DNA of 64,000 nt from Ekhidna lutea (GCF_900188325.1 NZ_FZPD01000001.1:310001-374000); one strand, 5' to 3'. Shown: positions 35,292 to 46,100, numbered from the stretch's first letter. Program-made: numbers and translations. Notes: generated from the sequence alone by a model not told the origin.

Positions 35292-37340
35292 CTATTGAAT
35301 CTGGAATTCAACCCTTCGGTTCTTTTGTCGGTTTTCAGGGGTGTCGTTGGGCGCTTTTGGTTTGGTTTCACCAAATGCCTTGTAGGATAATCTATCTCTA
35401 CTTATTCCATTTCTGATAAAGAAGTCCATTACTGCTTTGGCACGTCTTCCTGAGAGCCCCATGTTGTAGTTGGGATCACCTTTGCTATCAGTATGACCTG
35501 AAATCATGATTTTATCAATAGTTCCTCGAGTCAGGTAATCAAGCACTCGATTCAGCTCGGGATAAGAGGCCGTTTTTAGTTCTGCTTTATCAAAGTCGAA
35601 GAATATATTTTTCAACTCGATGGTTTCTCCTTTTTGGATTGGGAAGATTCGGATGAATTTTTCAACGGTATCAGACTTTTTCAAATTCACAAAGTTTAAC
35701 CGTTCCGTTTCAGATATATATCCTTCAGCCTCTCCAACCAACCCATATTGCCATCCACCTTGAACGGTAAATCGGAAAGTTCCAGTTTCATTTGTTGCTG
35801 CATGACCAATATCCAGCCCATCAGGAAGTCTTTCAATTAAAACTGTGGCTCCATTCACCGGCTGTTCTGTTTTAGCATCCAGTACGGTACCAGAAACAGT
35901 AGCTATGATATCTTCTGGCACCAAATGTTCAACTGAAGAAACCAGCGGTGATACCTGATCAACAAACAGGTCTTCTACTTTGAAGCTGAAAATATCAGTG
36001 TCTTCCCCTTTTTCACCACGGGTAAAGTAAAGATTCTGCCCTGTTGTTGGGATACTGAAATATTCATCATTGCCTTCTTTGTTGATGCCAGGCCCAAGAT
36101 TTTCAGGTTCAGACCATCGTTTCCAGGTATCATCCAGCTTGAAGGAAACGTAAATATCAACTCCTCCATAGCCAGTGTATCCGTCAGAGGAAAAGTAAAG
36201 GGTTCGACCATCCTCAGCCATAAAAGGAGATTCATCTTCACCAAGTGTATTGATATCATCACCCAGGTTCATTGGCTCAGTCCAGGTGCCATCATTTTTT
36301 TTGAAAGACACATATAAATCTCTTCCACCATACGTATCATCTCTTTCAGCAGACATTATCATTGCTTCCCCACCTGGCGCTAAAAAGAAGTCGGCATTTG
36401 GAGAGTAATTGTATTCATTTTCAATCTCAATTGAAGTCGGGTCTGCAAACGTATCACCCTCCTTAGTGGACATTGAAACCCCAGTGTACATTCTGCCTTT
36501 TTTACCATATCTGTTTCCAAGGATCAATACTTCCTTACCATCTACCATGCTCATGGAACTAATGAAATTGGGTCCCTTTGTATTAAGTGGAGGCCCAACG
36601 TTTTTAGCAGGAAGCCACTCACCAGTTTCTTCATCTAGCTCCGACACCCAGATGTCTTCAGCATCATTTACTCCCCCAACATTATCAGGGTGAAACTGTC
36701 TGGAGAAGTAAAGTTTTTTTCCGTCTGGAGAAATGATCGGGCTATGCTCAACATAGTCACTATTTACATTGGTACTTAGCTTTTCAGCATCCACTGCGCT
36801 GTTTACACCAGGAGCCAAATTTAAGAGGACATTTATTGGAATGTTTGAAGCTGAAATACCAATGGCATCAATCGCATTGTACCCCTCCGAAACACTACAA
36901 TCCAATACAACTCTTACTGCCTCTATAGCATATGGTGTTTCTTCAAAAAATAGATTTAAAAGTCGTGATTCAATTGGTAGATCTCTGGCTGTTAACTCAA
37001 AAAGCGTGTATTCATTGTATTCACTGTCATACCCATACACTGCTTTGACTGCACCCGGATTTTCTGACTCGGCTATAGCTACCTGCTTGGCCTTGATAGG
37101 TGTTTGAAAAGAAACCATAATGAATTCTTCCTTATCCTGGCTTTTTGGTCTCCATGCGTTCGGGTTTTCACCTCCATTTGGAAGGACATTTGGTCGATGC
37201 AAAGTTTGAATCGCCGAAAACTCATAGGGAGAATACTCCGAAGAGACATCAACAACCTGTGTACCCCAGGCTACTGTCTCTTGTGCTTTGGCAATGCTAA
37301 ATGCAAGTAAGCCAATGATAATAAAGTAGATCTTTTTCAT
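35292..37340 (-). CDS. OmpA-family protein with PD40 propeller repeats
   Basis: A 682-residue envelope protein: signal peptide (1-19), an N-terminal discoidin-like beta domain (about 25-165), WD40-like PD40 propeller blades (about 185-450; LYFSRQFHPDN, TLYFSSDGYTGYGGVDIYVS, NLYFTRGEKGEDTDIFSF), a carboxypeptidase-regulatory-like domain (480-560) and a C-terminal OmpA peptidoglycan-binding domain (ISGHTDSKGD..GRRAKAV..NRRVEFQIQ). It anchors a periplasmic propeller to the wall. Similar PD40-OmpA combinations occur in type IX secretion accessory proteins such as PorE, but this one lacks a TPR region. It starts 10 bases after the second OmpA gene. Confidence 0.88.
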   Translation of the reverse strand: MKKIYFIIIGLLAFSIAKAQETVAWGTQVVDVSSEYSPYEFSAIQTLHRPNVLPNGGENPNAWRPKSQDKEEFIMVSFQTPIKAKQVAIAESENPGAVKAVYGYDSEYNEYTLFELTARDLPIESRLLNLFFEETPYAIEAVRVVLDCSVSEGYNAIDAIGISASNIPINVLLNLAPGVNSAVDAEKLSTNVNSDYVEHSPIISPDGKKLYFSRQFHPDNVGGVNDAEDIWVSELDEETGEWLPAKNVGPPLNTKGPNFISSMSMVDGKEVLILGNRYGKKGRMYTGVSMSTKEGDTFADPTSIEIENEYNYSPNADFFLAPGGEAMIMSAERDDTYGGRDLYVSFKKNDGTWTEPMNLGDDINTLGEDESPFMAEDGRTLYFSSDGYTGYGGVDIYVSFKLDDTWKRWSEPENLGPGINKEGNDEYFSIPTTGQNLYFTRGEKGEDTDIFSFKVEDLFVDQVSPLVSSVEHLVPEDIIATVSGTVLDAKTEQPVNGATVLIERLPDGLDIGHAATNETGTFRFTVQGGWQYGLVGEAEGYISETERLNFVNLKKSDTVEKFIRIFPIQKGETIELKNIFFDFDKAELKTASYPELNRVLDYLTRGTIDKIMISGHTDSKGDPNYNMGLSGRRAKAVMDFFIRNGISRDRLSYKAFGETKPKAPNDTPENRQKNRRVEFQIQ

Positions 37341-37350
37341 GTGTTTTGGG

Positions 37351-38028
37351 TTAACGACGAATTACTCTTACTTCTACTCTTCTGTTGAGTGCTTTCGCCT
37401 CATCAGATCTATCCTGGGTTACTGGTTGAGTGCCACCAAAAGCTTTAGTGAAAATTCTGCTTTTCTTCACTTTTTGGTCGATGAGGTATTCTTGAACCGC
37501 CAACACTCTTGCCTCAGAGAGTCTCATGTTGGCATCAGGATTACCTGCAAAATCCGTATGGCCTTCAAGTTGAATAACAATGGATGGATTTTCATTCATC
37601 CAAATAGCAAGCTCATTCAGTTCTGAAAATGAGCTGGGTGAGATTTGATCGCTACCACGAGCGAAAATAAGATTTTCAAGTTTTCGCAACTCTACTATGT
37701 CTTCTTCAATGTAGAGATTGTTGATTTGGTTATCCAGAACCTTTATCTCTTGTTGAAATTTCTTGAAGCCACTTTTTGTAACAGAGAAGTTATAGGTTTT
37801 ACCTTTTATTAGCTGGATTTCATATGAACCATCAGGTTTGGTTGAAGCCATACCCATGTCATCATAATAAGGCAATTTTTCATAAAGGATATTGCCAGCT
37901 ACAGGCGTTGAGTCCTGGGCTTTTAGCATTTTGCCCTGCACCAGCACCAGAGTATCATTTGAAACTTGCGCAAATGTTGTGGTAACTAAGGCGAGCGAAA
38001 AAATGGCAAACGAATAAATTTTTCGCAT
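37351..38028 (-). CDS. OmpA-family protein with carboxypeptidase-regulatory-like domain
   Basis: A 225-residue protein with a signal peptide (RKIYSFAIFSLALVTTTFAQ), a short carboxypeptidase-regulatory-like beta domain (about 30-95, VAGNILYEKLP..KPDGSYEIQLIKGKTYNFSVTKSGF) and an OmpA C-terminal domain (LEGHTDFAGNPDANMRLSEARVLAVQEYL, NRRVEVRVIRR). It binds peptidoglycan from the outer-membrane side. It is directly upstream of the PD40/OmpA gene, so the pair probably forms one transcript ending at the TTCG-loop terminator. Confidence 0.88.
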   Translation of the reverse strand: MRKIYSFAIFSLALVTTTFAQVSNDTLVLVQGKMLKAQDSTPVAGNILYEKLPYYDDMGMASTKPDGSYEIQLIKGKTYNFSVTKSGFKKFQQEIKVLDNQINNLYIEEDIVELRKLENLIFARGSDQISPSSFSELNELAIWMNENPSIVIQLEGHTDFAGNPDANMRLSEARVLAVQEYLIDQKVKKSRIFTKAFGGTQPVTQDRSDEAKALNRRVEVRVIRR

Positions 38029-38125
38029 TGTAATTGGATGATTTTAGCCAAAATAACTCAAATAAATGCAAAAACTAAAGAATAATTAAGCGTTTCGTTA
38101 AACCTAATCCATATATAGTGCCATT

Positions 38126-39433
38126 CTATGGGGTAGGATTATCTTCAGATTCGGATGGGATTTTTGCAAGCAATACTTCTTCTGCCACATAATTGATTCC
38201 GTCTAAGCGTGTTTTGATAGAATCACTAACTAATTTGAATGATGCAATTTGAGTAGAATCGATTCCGCCGGACGAAGGGATGTCTACTTTCAATGCATCT
38301 ACCTGTCTGCCGTTTTTCCAAAAACGGTAACATAGGTGAGGGCCATTTGCCAGCCCCGTGCTACCTACATAGCCAATAGTTTGACCTTGCTTCACACTTG
38401 TTCCGGGACGGATTCCTCTGGCAATTTTGGACATGTGCAAGTACTGGGTGGTGTAGTTGCTGTTGTGCCTGATTTTTACGTAGTTGCCGTTTCCACCGTG
38501 GTACCTGGCCTCTAAAACCACTCCATCACCAACCGTGCGAATGGGAGTACCTGTAGGGGCAGCATAGTCAGTGCCCAGGTGGGCTTTATATCTTTTTTGA
38601 ACAGGGTGGAATCTTCTCAAGGAATAGCGAGAACTTATTCGTGAATAATTTAGCGGAGCTCTGAGCAATGTTTTTCTCAGGCTGTTCCCCTCTTCATCAA
38701 AGTAATCGACTTTTTCTTCAGCCTGATAGGGAATGGCGTAATAGGGCTTACCCCAGTGTTCAAAGTATGCACCTTTAATGCTTCTAACTCCAATGACCTG
38801 ATCATCAACCACCTCTTCTTCATAGATTAATTTAAACTTGTCTCCTTTTGCAATCCTAAAAAAATCAACCTGCCATGCAAAAACATCCACAAGCTGATGG
38901 ACAAGTAGTGGACTCGCTCCCTGGTCTAATATCGAGTTGTAAAGCGATGAGTTGATCTCTGCAGCTAATGAGCGTTCCCTGATTTTAATCGGCTTTTGGG
39001 TAAGCTCAGCATAAATGCTATCCTTCAGATTGTATACCACAAATTCTGCTGGAGAAGGCTCGAATATAAATTGTAATGCAGTTTTTAATGAGTCTCGATC
39101 GTGAATGATGGAGTAGTTAGACCCTGCTTTAAGCTTCCTGACATCATAAACATCCTTTGATCTTTCTGCTAGAATGTGAATATCCTGAAAGGAAATGTTG
39201 AATGCTGAGAGAATTTCAGAAAGGTTTTGGCTCCATTTTACCCGTCCTTCGACCACCTCAAAAGAATCGATGGGAAAGCCATAGTATAGTGTTGGTAACT
39301 GAAATATGGTCGAGTCTATTTCTATCTCACCGATATATTCTTCCGGTTCAGTGATCGGAAAATTGATATACAGTGCAGAAATAAGTGCGATGGTTAGTCC
39401 GGTGATTACCAGCCAGATTCTCGTTTTTCTCAT
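38126..39433 (-). CDS. M23-family peptidoglycan endopeptidase, HxC variant
   Basis: A 435-residue protein with an N-terminal membrane anchor (about residues 6-25), a long OapA/LysM-like linker region and a C-terminal LytM/M23 domain (about 280-400). Metal ligands His285 and Asp289 are in HLGTDYAAP, and His333 is in QYLHMSK. The usual GPHLHxE motif reads GPHLCYRFWKNG, so the second His of HxH is Cys368. It probably cuts peptide crosslinks in the wall. It lies in a minus-strand run with the dipeptidase and dsbD, 18 bases after dsbD. Confidence 0.88.
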   Translation of the reverse strand: MRKTRIWLVITGLTIALISALYINFPITEPEEYIGEIEIDSTIFQLPTLYYGFPIDSFEVVEGRVKWSQNLSEILSAFNISFQDIHILAERSKDVYDVRKLKAGSNYSIIHDRDSLKTALQFIFEPSPAEFVVYNLKDSIYAELTQKPIKIRERSLAAEINSSLYNSILDQGASPLLVHQLVDVFAWQVDFFRIAKGDKFKLIYEEEVVDDQVIGVRSIKGAYFEHWGKPYYAIPYQAEEKVDYFDEEGNSLRKTLLRAPLNYSRISSRYSLRRFHPVQKRYKAHLGTDYAAPTGTPIRTVGDGVVLEARYHGGNGNYVKIRHNSNYTTQYLHMSKIARGIRPGTSVKQGQTIGYVGSTGLANGPHLCYRFWKNGRQVDALKVDIPSSGGIDSTQIASFKLVSDSIKTRLDGINYVAEEVLLAKIPSESEDNPTP

Positions 39434-39451
39434 GCAATTAGCTTGATGACG

Positions 39452-41392
39452 CTACAAAACTGTGTTTTTTCGATGGTTTTCCAAGGCTTTATCCAGAAAA
39501 TCCACAAAAGCGGAAACATCCAGGTTGTATGCTTTTGGTTTTACAAGAAGCTCTTCATCCTCGTTTAGGATGACATAAAAAGGCTGAGCGTTGTTGTTGA
39601 ATCTGTTGATTTGGAAATCGGCATTTTGCTGGCCAATGGTTTTTTTCGTTTTGCCATCGTAGGATGACTGGTACCATTCACTTTCCGGCAGCTTAGTTCG
39701 GTCGTCAACATATAAGGCCACAAGTACAAAATTCTCGCTCAATCTTTTAAGCACAGCAGGATCTGACCAAACACGCTGTTCCATCTCCCTACAATTGACA
39801 CAGCCATGTCCGGTAAAGTCAATGAAAATTGGTTTGCCCTGCTCTTTCGCACAAGCAACTGCCTGCTCATAGTCGAAATAACCTTGTAAGCCGTGAGGCC
39901 AATGTAGCAGGTCGGCATATTTTGGTTCTTCACATGTATTGCCCCCCGCTTCTGCCTCGAGGAGGTTGAAGTTGTGTGTGGCCATTGGCGGCAAGAATCC
40001 AGATAGAGATTTTAAGGGCGCACCCCACAAACCAGGTATCAGCGAGATGGTAAAGGCAAATGTGCAAATGGCAAGGATGAGCCTTGCAACAGATATCTTG
40101 TTCGAATCTGTATCACTTTTCAGTTTGATTTTACCAATAAGGTATAGTCCAAGGAGTCCAAAAATCGTGATCCAAAGAGCTATAAATACCTCCCGATCCA
40201 AAATGCCCCAATGATATGCAAGATCTGCCACGCTAAGAAACTTGAGAGCGAGAGCCAGTTCTAAGAATCCAAGCACAACTTTTACAGAATTGAGCCAGCC
40301 ACCGGACTCAGGCATAGATTTTAGCCACGCAGGGAAAATGGCAAAGCCGGTAAAAGGAATCGCGAAAGCCAGCGAAAATCCAAACATCGCGGTGGTTCCC
40401 TCAATGATGCTGCCACCACTAAGCGTGTTTATCAGCGCAGTTCCAACAATTGGAAAGGTGCAGGAAAAGCTTACCAGGACCAATGTGATTGCCATGAAAA
40501 AGATGCCAACTAATCCACCACGATCAGCTTGTCGGTCTATTTTGGTCACTAGTCCTGAAGGGAGTGTAATTTCAAACAGGCCAAAAAAGGAAAGCGCGAA
40601 TAAGATAAAGACAGAAAATATAATCAAGTTGAACAGCCAATGAGTACTCAACTCATTTAACGCAGTAAAGCCCCAAATGAGTGAGATCAGGAATCCCAGA
40701 AGGCTAAAAAAAACGATGATGGAAACACCGTAGATAAGTGCTTTTCCAATGCCTTCTTTCCTGGACTTACTTTGCTTTAGAAAAATGGAAACCGTGATCG
40801 GAATCATTGGATAAACGCATGGTGTTAACAATGCGACCAGACCGGCAAGAAATGCCGTTATCAGAATTGACCAAAGGCTTCCACTTTCTTCTGCTGTGGA
40901 TTCAGCCTTTTTTTTTATATCACTCTTATTTGTGGTCTTCCCCAGACTGAACTCATCGTCGAACGGAATGCACTTGCCGTCAATGTCAGAGCAGACCTGA
41001 TAAGAGTAGCTTCCTGTAATTGAAAAATCTTCCTTAAGTATTTTAACTTTTTGAACGAAGAGCCCTGCTTTTTTGAAGTAGGTGTATTCACCTTCCCAGA
41101 GTGAATCGTATTTTTTCTTAGCACCAACAGGCTCAGTTTCTCCAACCAACTCATACGTTTCGTTCTCATTAAATGTAAACTCCGTAAGCATTGGTCCTAA
41201 GTCAGGATCAAAGTCTGAGGAGTATAAATACCAGTTTTCCTCAATTTTTGATTTAAATCGAATTTCAACCTCATCACCAACCTGCGGGTTCTCGTTGGAG
41301 AGTTCAACTTTCCATTCAATGGGCTTGAGCACCTGACTGATTCCAGAGGCAGCAGCCAGAAACAAAAATATGAGGAAGAGGGTTTTCTTCAT
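39452..41392 (-). CDS. dsbD: Thiol:disulfide interchange protein DsbD
   Basis: A 646-residue three-part electron carrier. After the signal peptide comes the N-terminal periplasmic domain with a Cys pair (QVCSDIDGKCIPFDDEF). Next are about eight transmembrane helices with the redox Cys residues in LLTPCVYPMIP and SFSCTFPIVGT. Last is a C-terminal thioredoxin-like domain with CVNC (FIDFTGHGCVNCREME). It moves electrons from cytoplasmic thioredoxin to periplasmic substrates such as cytochrome c maturation or DsbC-like proteins. It starts three bases after the dipeptidase stop. Confidence 0.95.
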   Translation of the reverse strand: MKKTLFLIFLFLAAASGISQVLKPIEWKVELSNENPQVGDEVEIRFKSKIEENWYLYSSDFDPDLGPMLTEFTFNENETYELVGETEPVGAKKKYDSLWEGEYTYFKKAGLFVQKVKILKEDFSITGSYSYQVCSDIDGKCIPFDDEFSLGKTTNKSDIKKKAESTAEESGSLWSILITAFLAGLVALLTPCVYPMIPITVSIFLKQSKSRKEGIGKALIYGVSIIVFFSLLGFLISLIWGFTALNELSTHWLFNLIIFSVFILFALSFFGLFEITLPSGLVTKIDRQADRGGLVGIFFMAITLVLVSFSCTFPIVGTALINTLSGGSIIEGTTAMFGFSLAFAIPFTGFAIFPAWLKSMPESGGWLNSVKVVLGFLELALALKFLSVADLAYHWGILDREVFIALWITIFGLLGLYLIGKIKLKSDTDSNKISVARLILAICTFAFTISLIPGLWGAPLKSLSGFLPPMATHNFNLLEAEAGGNTCEEPKYADLLHWPHGLQGYFDYEQAVACAKEQGKPIFIDFTGHGCVNCREMEQRVWSDPAVLKRLSENFVLVALYVDDRTKLPESEWYQSSYDGKTKKTIGQQNADFQINRFNNNAQPFYVILNEDEELLVKPKAYNLDVSAFVDFLDKALENHRKNTVL

Positions 41393-41395
41393 TGA

Positions 41396-42763
41396 TTATG
41401 ATTTAGACATATCCGTGAAAAACTGATAAAAATGTGAAATCGTTTCAATTCCTCTATAATAGTTGAATAGCCCATAGCTTTCATTCGGCGAGTGAATCGC
41501 ATCTTCATTCAATCCAAAACCCATCAAAATAGAATCTAGCCCAAGCTCTTCTTTAAACAAAGCAACGATTGGAATACTTCCTCCTTCTCTTGTTGGAATT
41601 GGTTCAACCCCCCAGGATTTTTCCATCGCTTTCACAGCAGCTTTATACCCGATTGAATCCGTTGGGGTTACAGCAGGCTCTCCTCCATGATGAGGAGTGA
41701 CCTTCACTTTTACTGATTTAGGAGCAATGCTTTTAAAATGTTCTTCGAAAAGTTTTGTGATTTCATCGCTTGTTTGGTCAGGGACCAATCTCATAGAAAT
41801 TTTAGCATTGGCTTTTGATGGAAGCACGGTCTTGGCTCCTTCTCCAATGTAGCCGCCCCAAATACCATTCACATCCAATGTTGGGCGGATACCGGTACGC
41901 TCAATTGTCGTGTATCCTTCCTCACCCTTCACATCATCAATGTCTAAATCTTTTTTAAAGGCCTCCAGGTCAAATGGAGCTTCAGCCATTTTTGCCCGAT
42001 ACTCGTCAGATAGCTCTTCCACTTTATCATAAAAGCCAGGAATGGTAATTCTGCCTTTTTCATCCTGAAGCGAGGCGATCATTTGGCATAAGATATTGAT
42101 TGGGTTGGCGACAGCTCCACCATAAACTCCGGAATGCAAGTCTCGATTTGGGCCTACAACTTCTACCTCCAAATAACTGAGGCCTTTCAATCCTACATTA
42201 ATGGAAGGGGTCTCATTGCTGATCATTGCAGTATCCGAAATGAGAATCACATCAGCTGCTAATTTTTCTCTGTTTCCTTTTACAAATACCTCCAGATTTT
42301 CTGAACCAACCTCTTCTTCTCCTTCAATCATGAACTTCACATTGCAGGGAAGGCTGTCTGTTTTGATAAGAGCTTCGTAGGCTTTCACATGCATGTACAT
42401 CTGCCCCTTATCATCGGCAGACCCGCGAGCGTAGATTTTTTCATTTTTTATAACAGGCTCAAATGGTGGAGAATCCCACAATTCGTACGGATCTGCCGGT
42501 TGCACATCGTAATGACCATAAACCAGAACTGTTGGTAGATTAGGGTCCTTGATATGCTCCGCATAGACGATAGGATAGCCAGCCGTTTCGCAGATTTCCA
42601 CATGAGTGTCCAGCTTTTCAAATTGACTTTTCAGATATTCTGCTGCCTTACGCACATCTCCTGCAAATTTTTTGTCTGCACTGACGGAAGGGATTTTCAG
42701 CAATTCTAAAAGTTCATTTAAAAATCGATCTTTGTTTTCTTCTATGTAGGATACTGCACTCAT
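41396..42763 (-). CDS. M20-family dipeptidase
   Basis: A 455-residue zinc dipeptidase of the CNDP/ArgE group. Metal-site motifs are YGHYDVQPAD, ARGSADDKG with the bridging Asp, the general-base EGEEEVGS, and a later His in NEDAIHSPNE. The dimerisation lid lies in the middle (DLHSGVYGGAVANP). It has no signal peptide, so it acts in the cytoplasm. The start is the ATG at 42763; an exact -7 element (42784-42791) lies just upstream. It is the first gene of a run with dsbD and the M23 peptidase. Confidence 0.92.
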   Translation of the reverse strand: MSAVSYIEENKDRFLNELLELLKIPSVSADKKFAGDVRKAAEYLKSQFEKLDTHVEICETAGYPIVYAEHIKDPNLPTVLVYGHYDVQPADPYELWDSPPFEPVIKNEKIYARGSADDKGQMYMHVKAYEALIKTDSLPCNVKFMIEGEEEVGSENLEVFVKGNREKLAADVILISDTAMISNETPSINVGLKGLSYLEVEVVGPNRDLHSGVYGGAVANPINILCQMIASLQDEKGRITIPGFYDKVEELSDEYRAKMAEAPFDLEAFKKDLDIDDVKGEEGYTTIERTGIRPTLDVNGIWGGYIGEGAKTVLPSKANAKISMRLVPDQTSDEITKLFEEHFKSIAPKSVKVKVTPHHGGEPAVTPTDSIGYKAAVKAMEKSWGVEPIPTREGGSIPIVALFKEELGLDSILMGFGLNEDAIHSPNESYGLFNYYRGIETISHFYQFFTDMSKS

Positions 42764-42783
42764 GGTAATGATATTTTGAAGCG

Positions 42784-42791
42784 CAAACTTA
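42784..42791 (-). promoter_or_regulatory. -7 promoter element of the dipeptidase gene
   Basis: On the minus strand this reads TAAGTTTG, an exact TAnnTTTG match, 20 bases upstream of the ATG. Transcription would start about 15 bases before the start codon. Confidence 0.5.
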
Positions 42792-42808
42792 GTTCAGGGG
42801 GAGGAGCA

Positions 42809-42840
42809 TTCCATAACATTGGTTCCAATGCTTTCCATAA
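42809..42840. promoter_or_regulatory. Palindrome flanked by direct repeats, possible operator
   Basis: A perfect inverted repeat CATTGGTTCCAATG (42817-42830) is flanked by two copies of TTCCATAA (42809-42816 and 42833-42840). It lies upstream of the dipeptidase -7 element and between two divergent genes. The size and symmetry suit a dimeric regulator site, but none is identified. Confidence 0.3.
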
Positions 42841-42877
42841 TGGCACCTCAGAAAAGAAAAGCAGCTAACTTAGTTAA

Positions 42878-43186
42878 GTGAAAAAATTGTTATTCATCGT
42901 CACTTTAATTCTTTTTTCGTGTGACGAAGAGGGCTTTGGCTTGTGTGCTGGATATGATGAAAATGACCGGCAGCAAGTTTGTTTTGGAGACAAAACGCGA
43001 TCTCAATGTGAAGTAATCATTGCAAATCAAGACAGCCTGAGTGGAGGTTTGAGGAAGGCAAAATATGTGCCCCTCCCTTACCCGAATGATAGTTACTCAA
43101 ACCCAAACCCATCGTCATCTTCTTCTTCGATAGTTTCGAAGTTTTCGTCTTCAACGTTTATCTCGTCAGGAGAAACGAGGTTGTAA
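42878..43186 (+). CDS. Small Cys-containing lipoprotein
   Basis: A 102-residue ORF from a GTG at 42878 with a clear lipoprotein signal (KKLLFIVTLILFSC, acylated Cys15). The mature part has three more Cys residues (LCAGYDE, VCFGDK, SQCEV). The last 31 codons overlap the 3' end of the convergent giant-protein gene by 94 bases, where the encoded sequence becomes a low-complexity Ser run. The true protein may therefore be reliable only up to about residue 70, or a frameshift may have removed an earlier stop. No family is recognised. Confidence 0.5.
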   Translation: MKKLLFIVTLILFSCDEEGFGLCAGYDENDRQQVCFGDKTRSQCEVIIANQDSLSGGLRKAKYVPLPYPNDSYSNPNPSSSSSSIVSKFSSSTFISSGETRL

Positions 43187-46100
43187 GGTTCCTTGATACC
43201 GAAATAGGTTTCTCTGAATTGATTGATAAAACCGAGTGTCTCGTTGGTATCTCCAATTGCTATGATCAATTCTCCTGGTTTCGAACTTTCAACATTTGAT
43301 TTTGCTTTAACCAGCTCATTGAATTCGGCATTTGAAGAGTAGAGAATAAGCTGATTGAAAGTATAGCCAATGTAATACCAAATGCCCGGTGCAGCCTGAA
43401 TGAAAAGGTTGACAATTTCAGCACCCGATTCATCTTTTTTGATTTCAAGGAAACCGTCAAGCTTGGCGTTCAAGTCATTATCATAAATATTAGAGATGGC
43501 TAGTTTGGTGGTATTATGCCAGGCTTTTTGATCCTTATTCCACTTCATTTTCACTCCAGAAATAAGCAATTGTTTTTGAAGTTCTCCTGAAACAGAAGCC
43601 AGGGCTGTATAATCTTTGAGACTGGACTGCTCATACAGTTTTGCTGTGCCATCGTTTGTGAGGTTGGCAAGTTTGTAAAGCAGCTCAATGGAAATGTCGT
43701 TTGCAAGCGGTGGACCGATTCGTTCGATGATATCGATCAAATCTGCTGCCATGATGTCAAAAGCCCCGGTTGGCGTAGGGAACTCCATTGCAAACATGGC
43801 ATCAGTCGTGTACTCATTAGATTCTTTATTTCCAACTCCAAGTACAGAAGCATCCACTTTGATTTGCGTATTTATAGGGCTGATAAAATTGGCTTTTCCT
43901 TCAAAAACAATTGCTTTAGACGAGTCCACATAGAGCATGGTGTGACCTTGATACGAGGAGCCATCTGTCTTTGCTGGATTTTCAATTCTGTATGTTTGAG
44001 TAGAATCTGTATATGTGAGTACTCCGCTGGAATTGAAGAAATCAAGATCTGACCCATTTTCCTTGACTTCCATAAATGAAGAGTATAGTTCGTCTCTAAT
44101 GCTCGTGTGGATTCCAGCGTAAACCTTTTCCCCGTTTTCTGACAATGCGTTATCAAAAGGAAGCTCAACATCCCGTTCACCCTCCTGCCGATCAAACTTC
44201 ACCCATTGGTTATAGTCCGGATCTGCCAGGTCAAGTTTTACATAGCCATCCAGCTCAAGGGCTGGTTTGGATGCATACATGGTTACTGACCCTTTGTAGA
44301 AAAACCCGGGAGATATAACCAGGTTTTGATTTTCTAAAACCTCTCCACCTGAAACAGTCATTAGACGAGTGCTGAAGTTCCCCTTTCTATCCGCCTCCCC
44401 AACCGGTACTTCCAGCAGCTCAAAGCTGTCGAAACGAATGTCAAATGTATCGGTACCAACAATCTGTTGATAGTAGGCATTTCCTTCGAATTTGTTTCTG
44501 GAAATCACCCGTATGTTTGCACGATCCAGATAATGGTAACCATTTAGCGTGTCAATAATCACTTCTGCATTCTGGAATTGTTGCAAAACAGAATTGGCCA
44601 AAATGGTGGTTTCATGACCCTCCGGAATAATTCGGGAGTCAGCAACTGTTATATAAGGAATTCCCTGAACGTTGAGCTCCTGGGTGTTGATGTCATAGAT
44701 CGCTTTTTCCGCATTGAAAGCAAGTGAATCTAAATCTTCACGAGTAGTATAGAAATAGGAATCCTCAATGGCGATATTCTCCGGTTTGGTCATGGTCACA
44801 ATGGAGTCTTCCAAATCCCAAATGGCTTCCGTAATGGATGTTTTCATTTGGGCATAAGGAAATGAGATAGCAGCTACACCCACTTGTTCGGGATGAATGG
44901 TTGCAGTATTGTCTGTGAGATCAAAATCCAGCCGAATATCATCTCCCTCCATTGCAGGTTTTTCCGGGTCATTTGTTAACACTTCAAATTGTGCGTGTCT
45001 GGCACCATATTCAAATTCTTCAAAGTGCATTTCGTTTGACTCAGCTCTGGAGCCTCTTGTGAACATCGTTCCTCCTCCATAAACTCCTTTCGTAGTAATG
45101 TTGGCATAGCCTTCCAGCTCTGCTGTGGAGTTGTAAAATTTAAAAGGTTCACCAACTGTCCTCAAGTACATACTATCTTTTCTTGGTAACCAATACATAT
45201 CATAGGAGCCCAAGACAGCTTCAGGATAGCTGGCGCCTTTATAAGTGCCTGGTGAAATAACCCCACCTGTTCCGTCTGTGGTCACTGAATCAGGATAATA
45301 AATGAAATCATCTGAATAAATGGTTGTTGTTAAAAAATCAATTTGTCCAAACCCTCGCATCCCTTTACTGCTTAGCCTGATTTCTTCATAAGTTTTTGCT
45401 TCAGTGCCATATAAATTGTAACCTTCTGCAGGAATTTGATGAGTAAAACCTAGTGATCGATCCCCCTGGATTCGCAAGGTTTCTGCGAAAGTTGGGAAAA
45501 TACCGCCTGAATTGAATGTACCATCAAAGCTGATGCTCTCACCATCCTTACGTTCCAGACTATCTACTTCAAAAGGAGGGATGATAAATTTCACTGATTT
45601 ATCATAAGCACCATCAAGCACCTCTTTCCCATCAAAATATACAATTGCTTCACTATCGGAGTTAAAATATGGATATCGTCTGTTCTCTTTAACACCGGAT
45701 TTGTTGTCGCTGCTATTAATATAGAGTGTACCTGATGTTTCAGTAAGCTCATTTTTCAATGCTACTTGCTCATAGCCTCCTTCAGCGCTTGTAGTATCTC
45801 GTAGAGGAACGGTCAGCCGCATCGAATCGATCTGTGGCATATTTACCAGAAATTCACCATAGTCCAGTTGATGGCCTATTCCTTTATATTGAAAATCACC
45901 GGCATGAATCATACCATCAAACTCAAGGTTTCTTCCTTTTAAGAGCGTAAGAGTACTGTCTTTTGGCTCGCCATATATTTTGTAATCTGTAGTGAAGTAA
46001 AAACGGCTAACACCTCTGACTTTTAGTTGGCCACTATCAAGCACAAGGTGTGCGTTTGACCCATTTTTGATCTTCGATGGCACCATAATGTTATCAAAAT

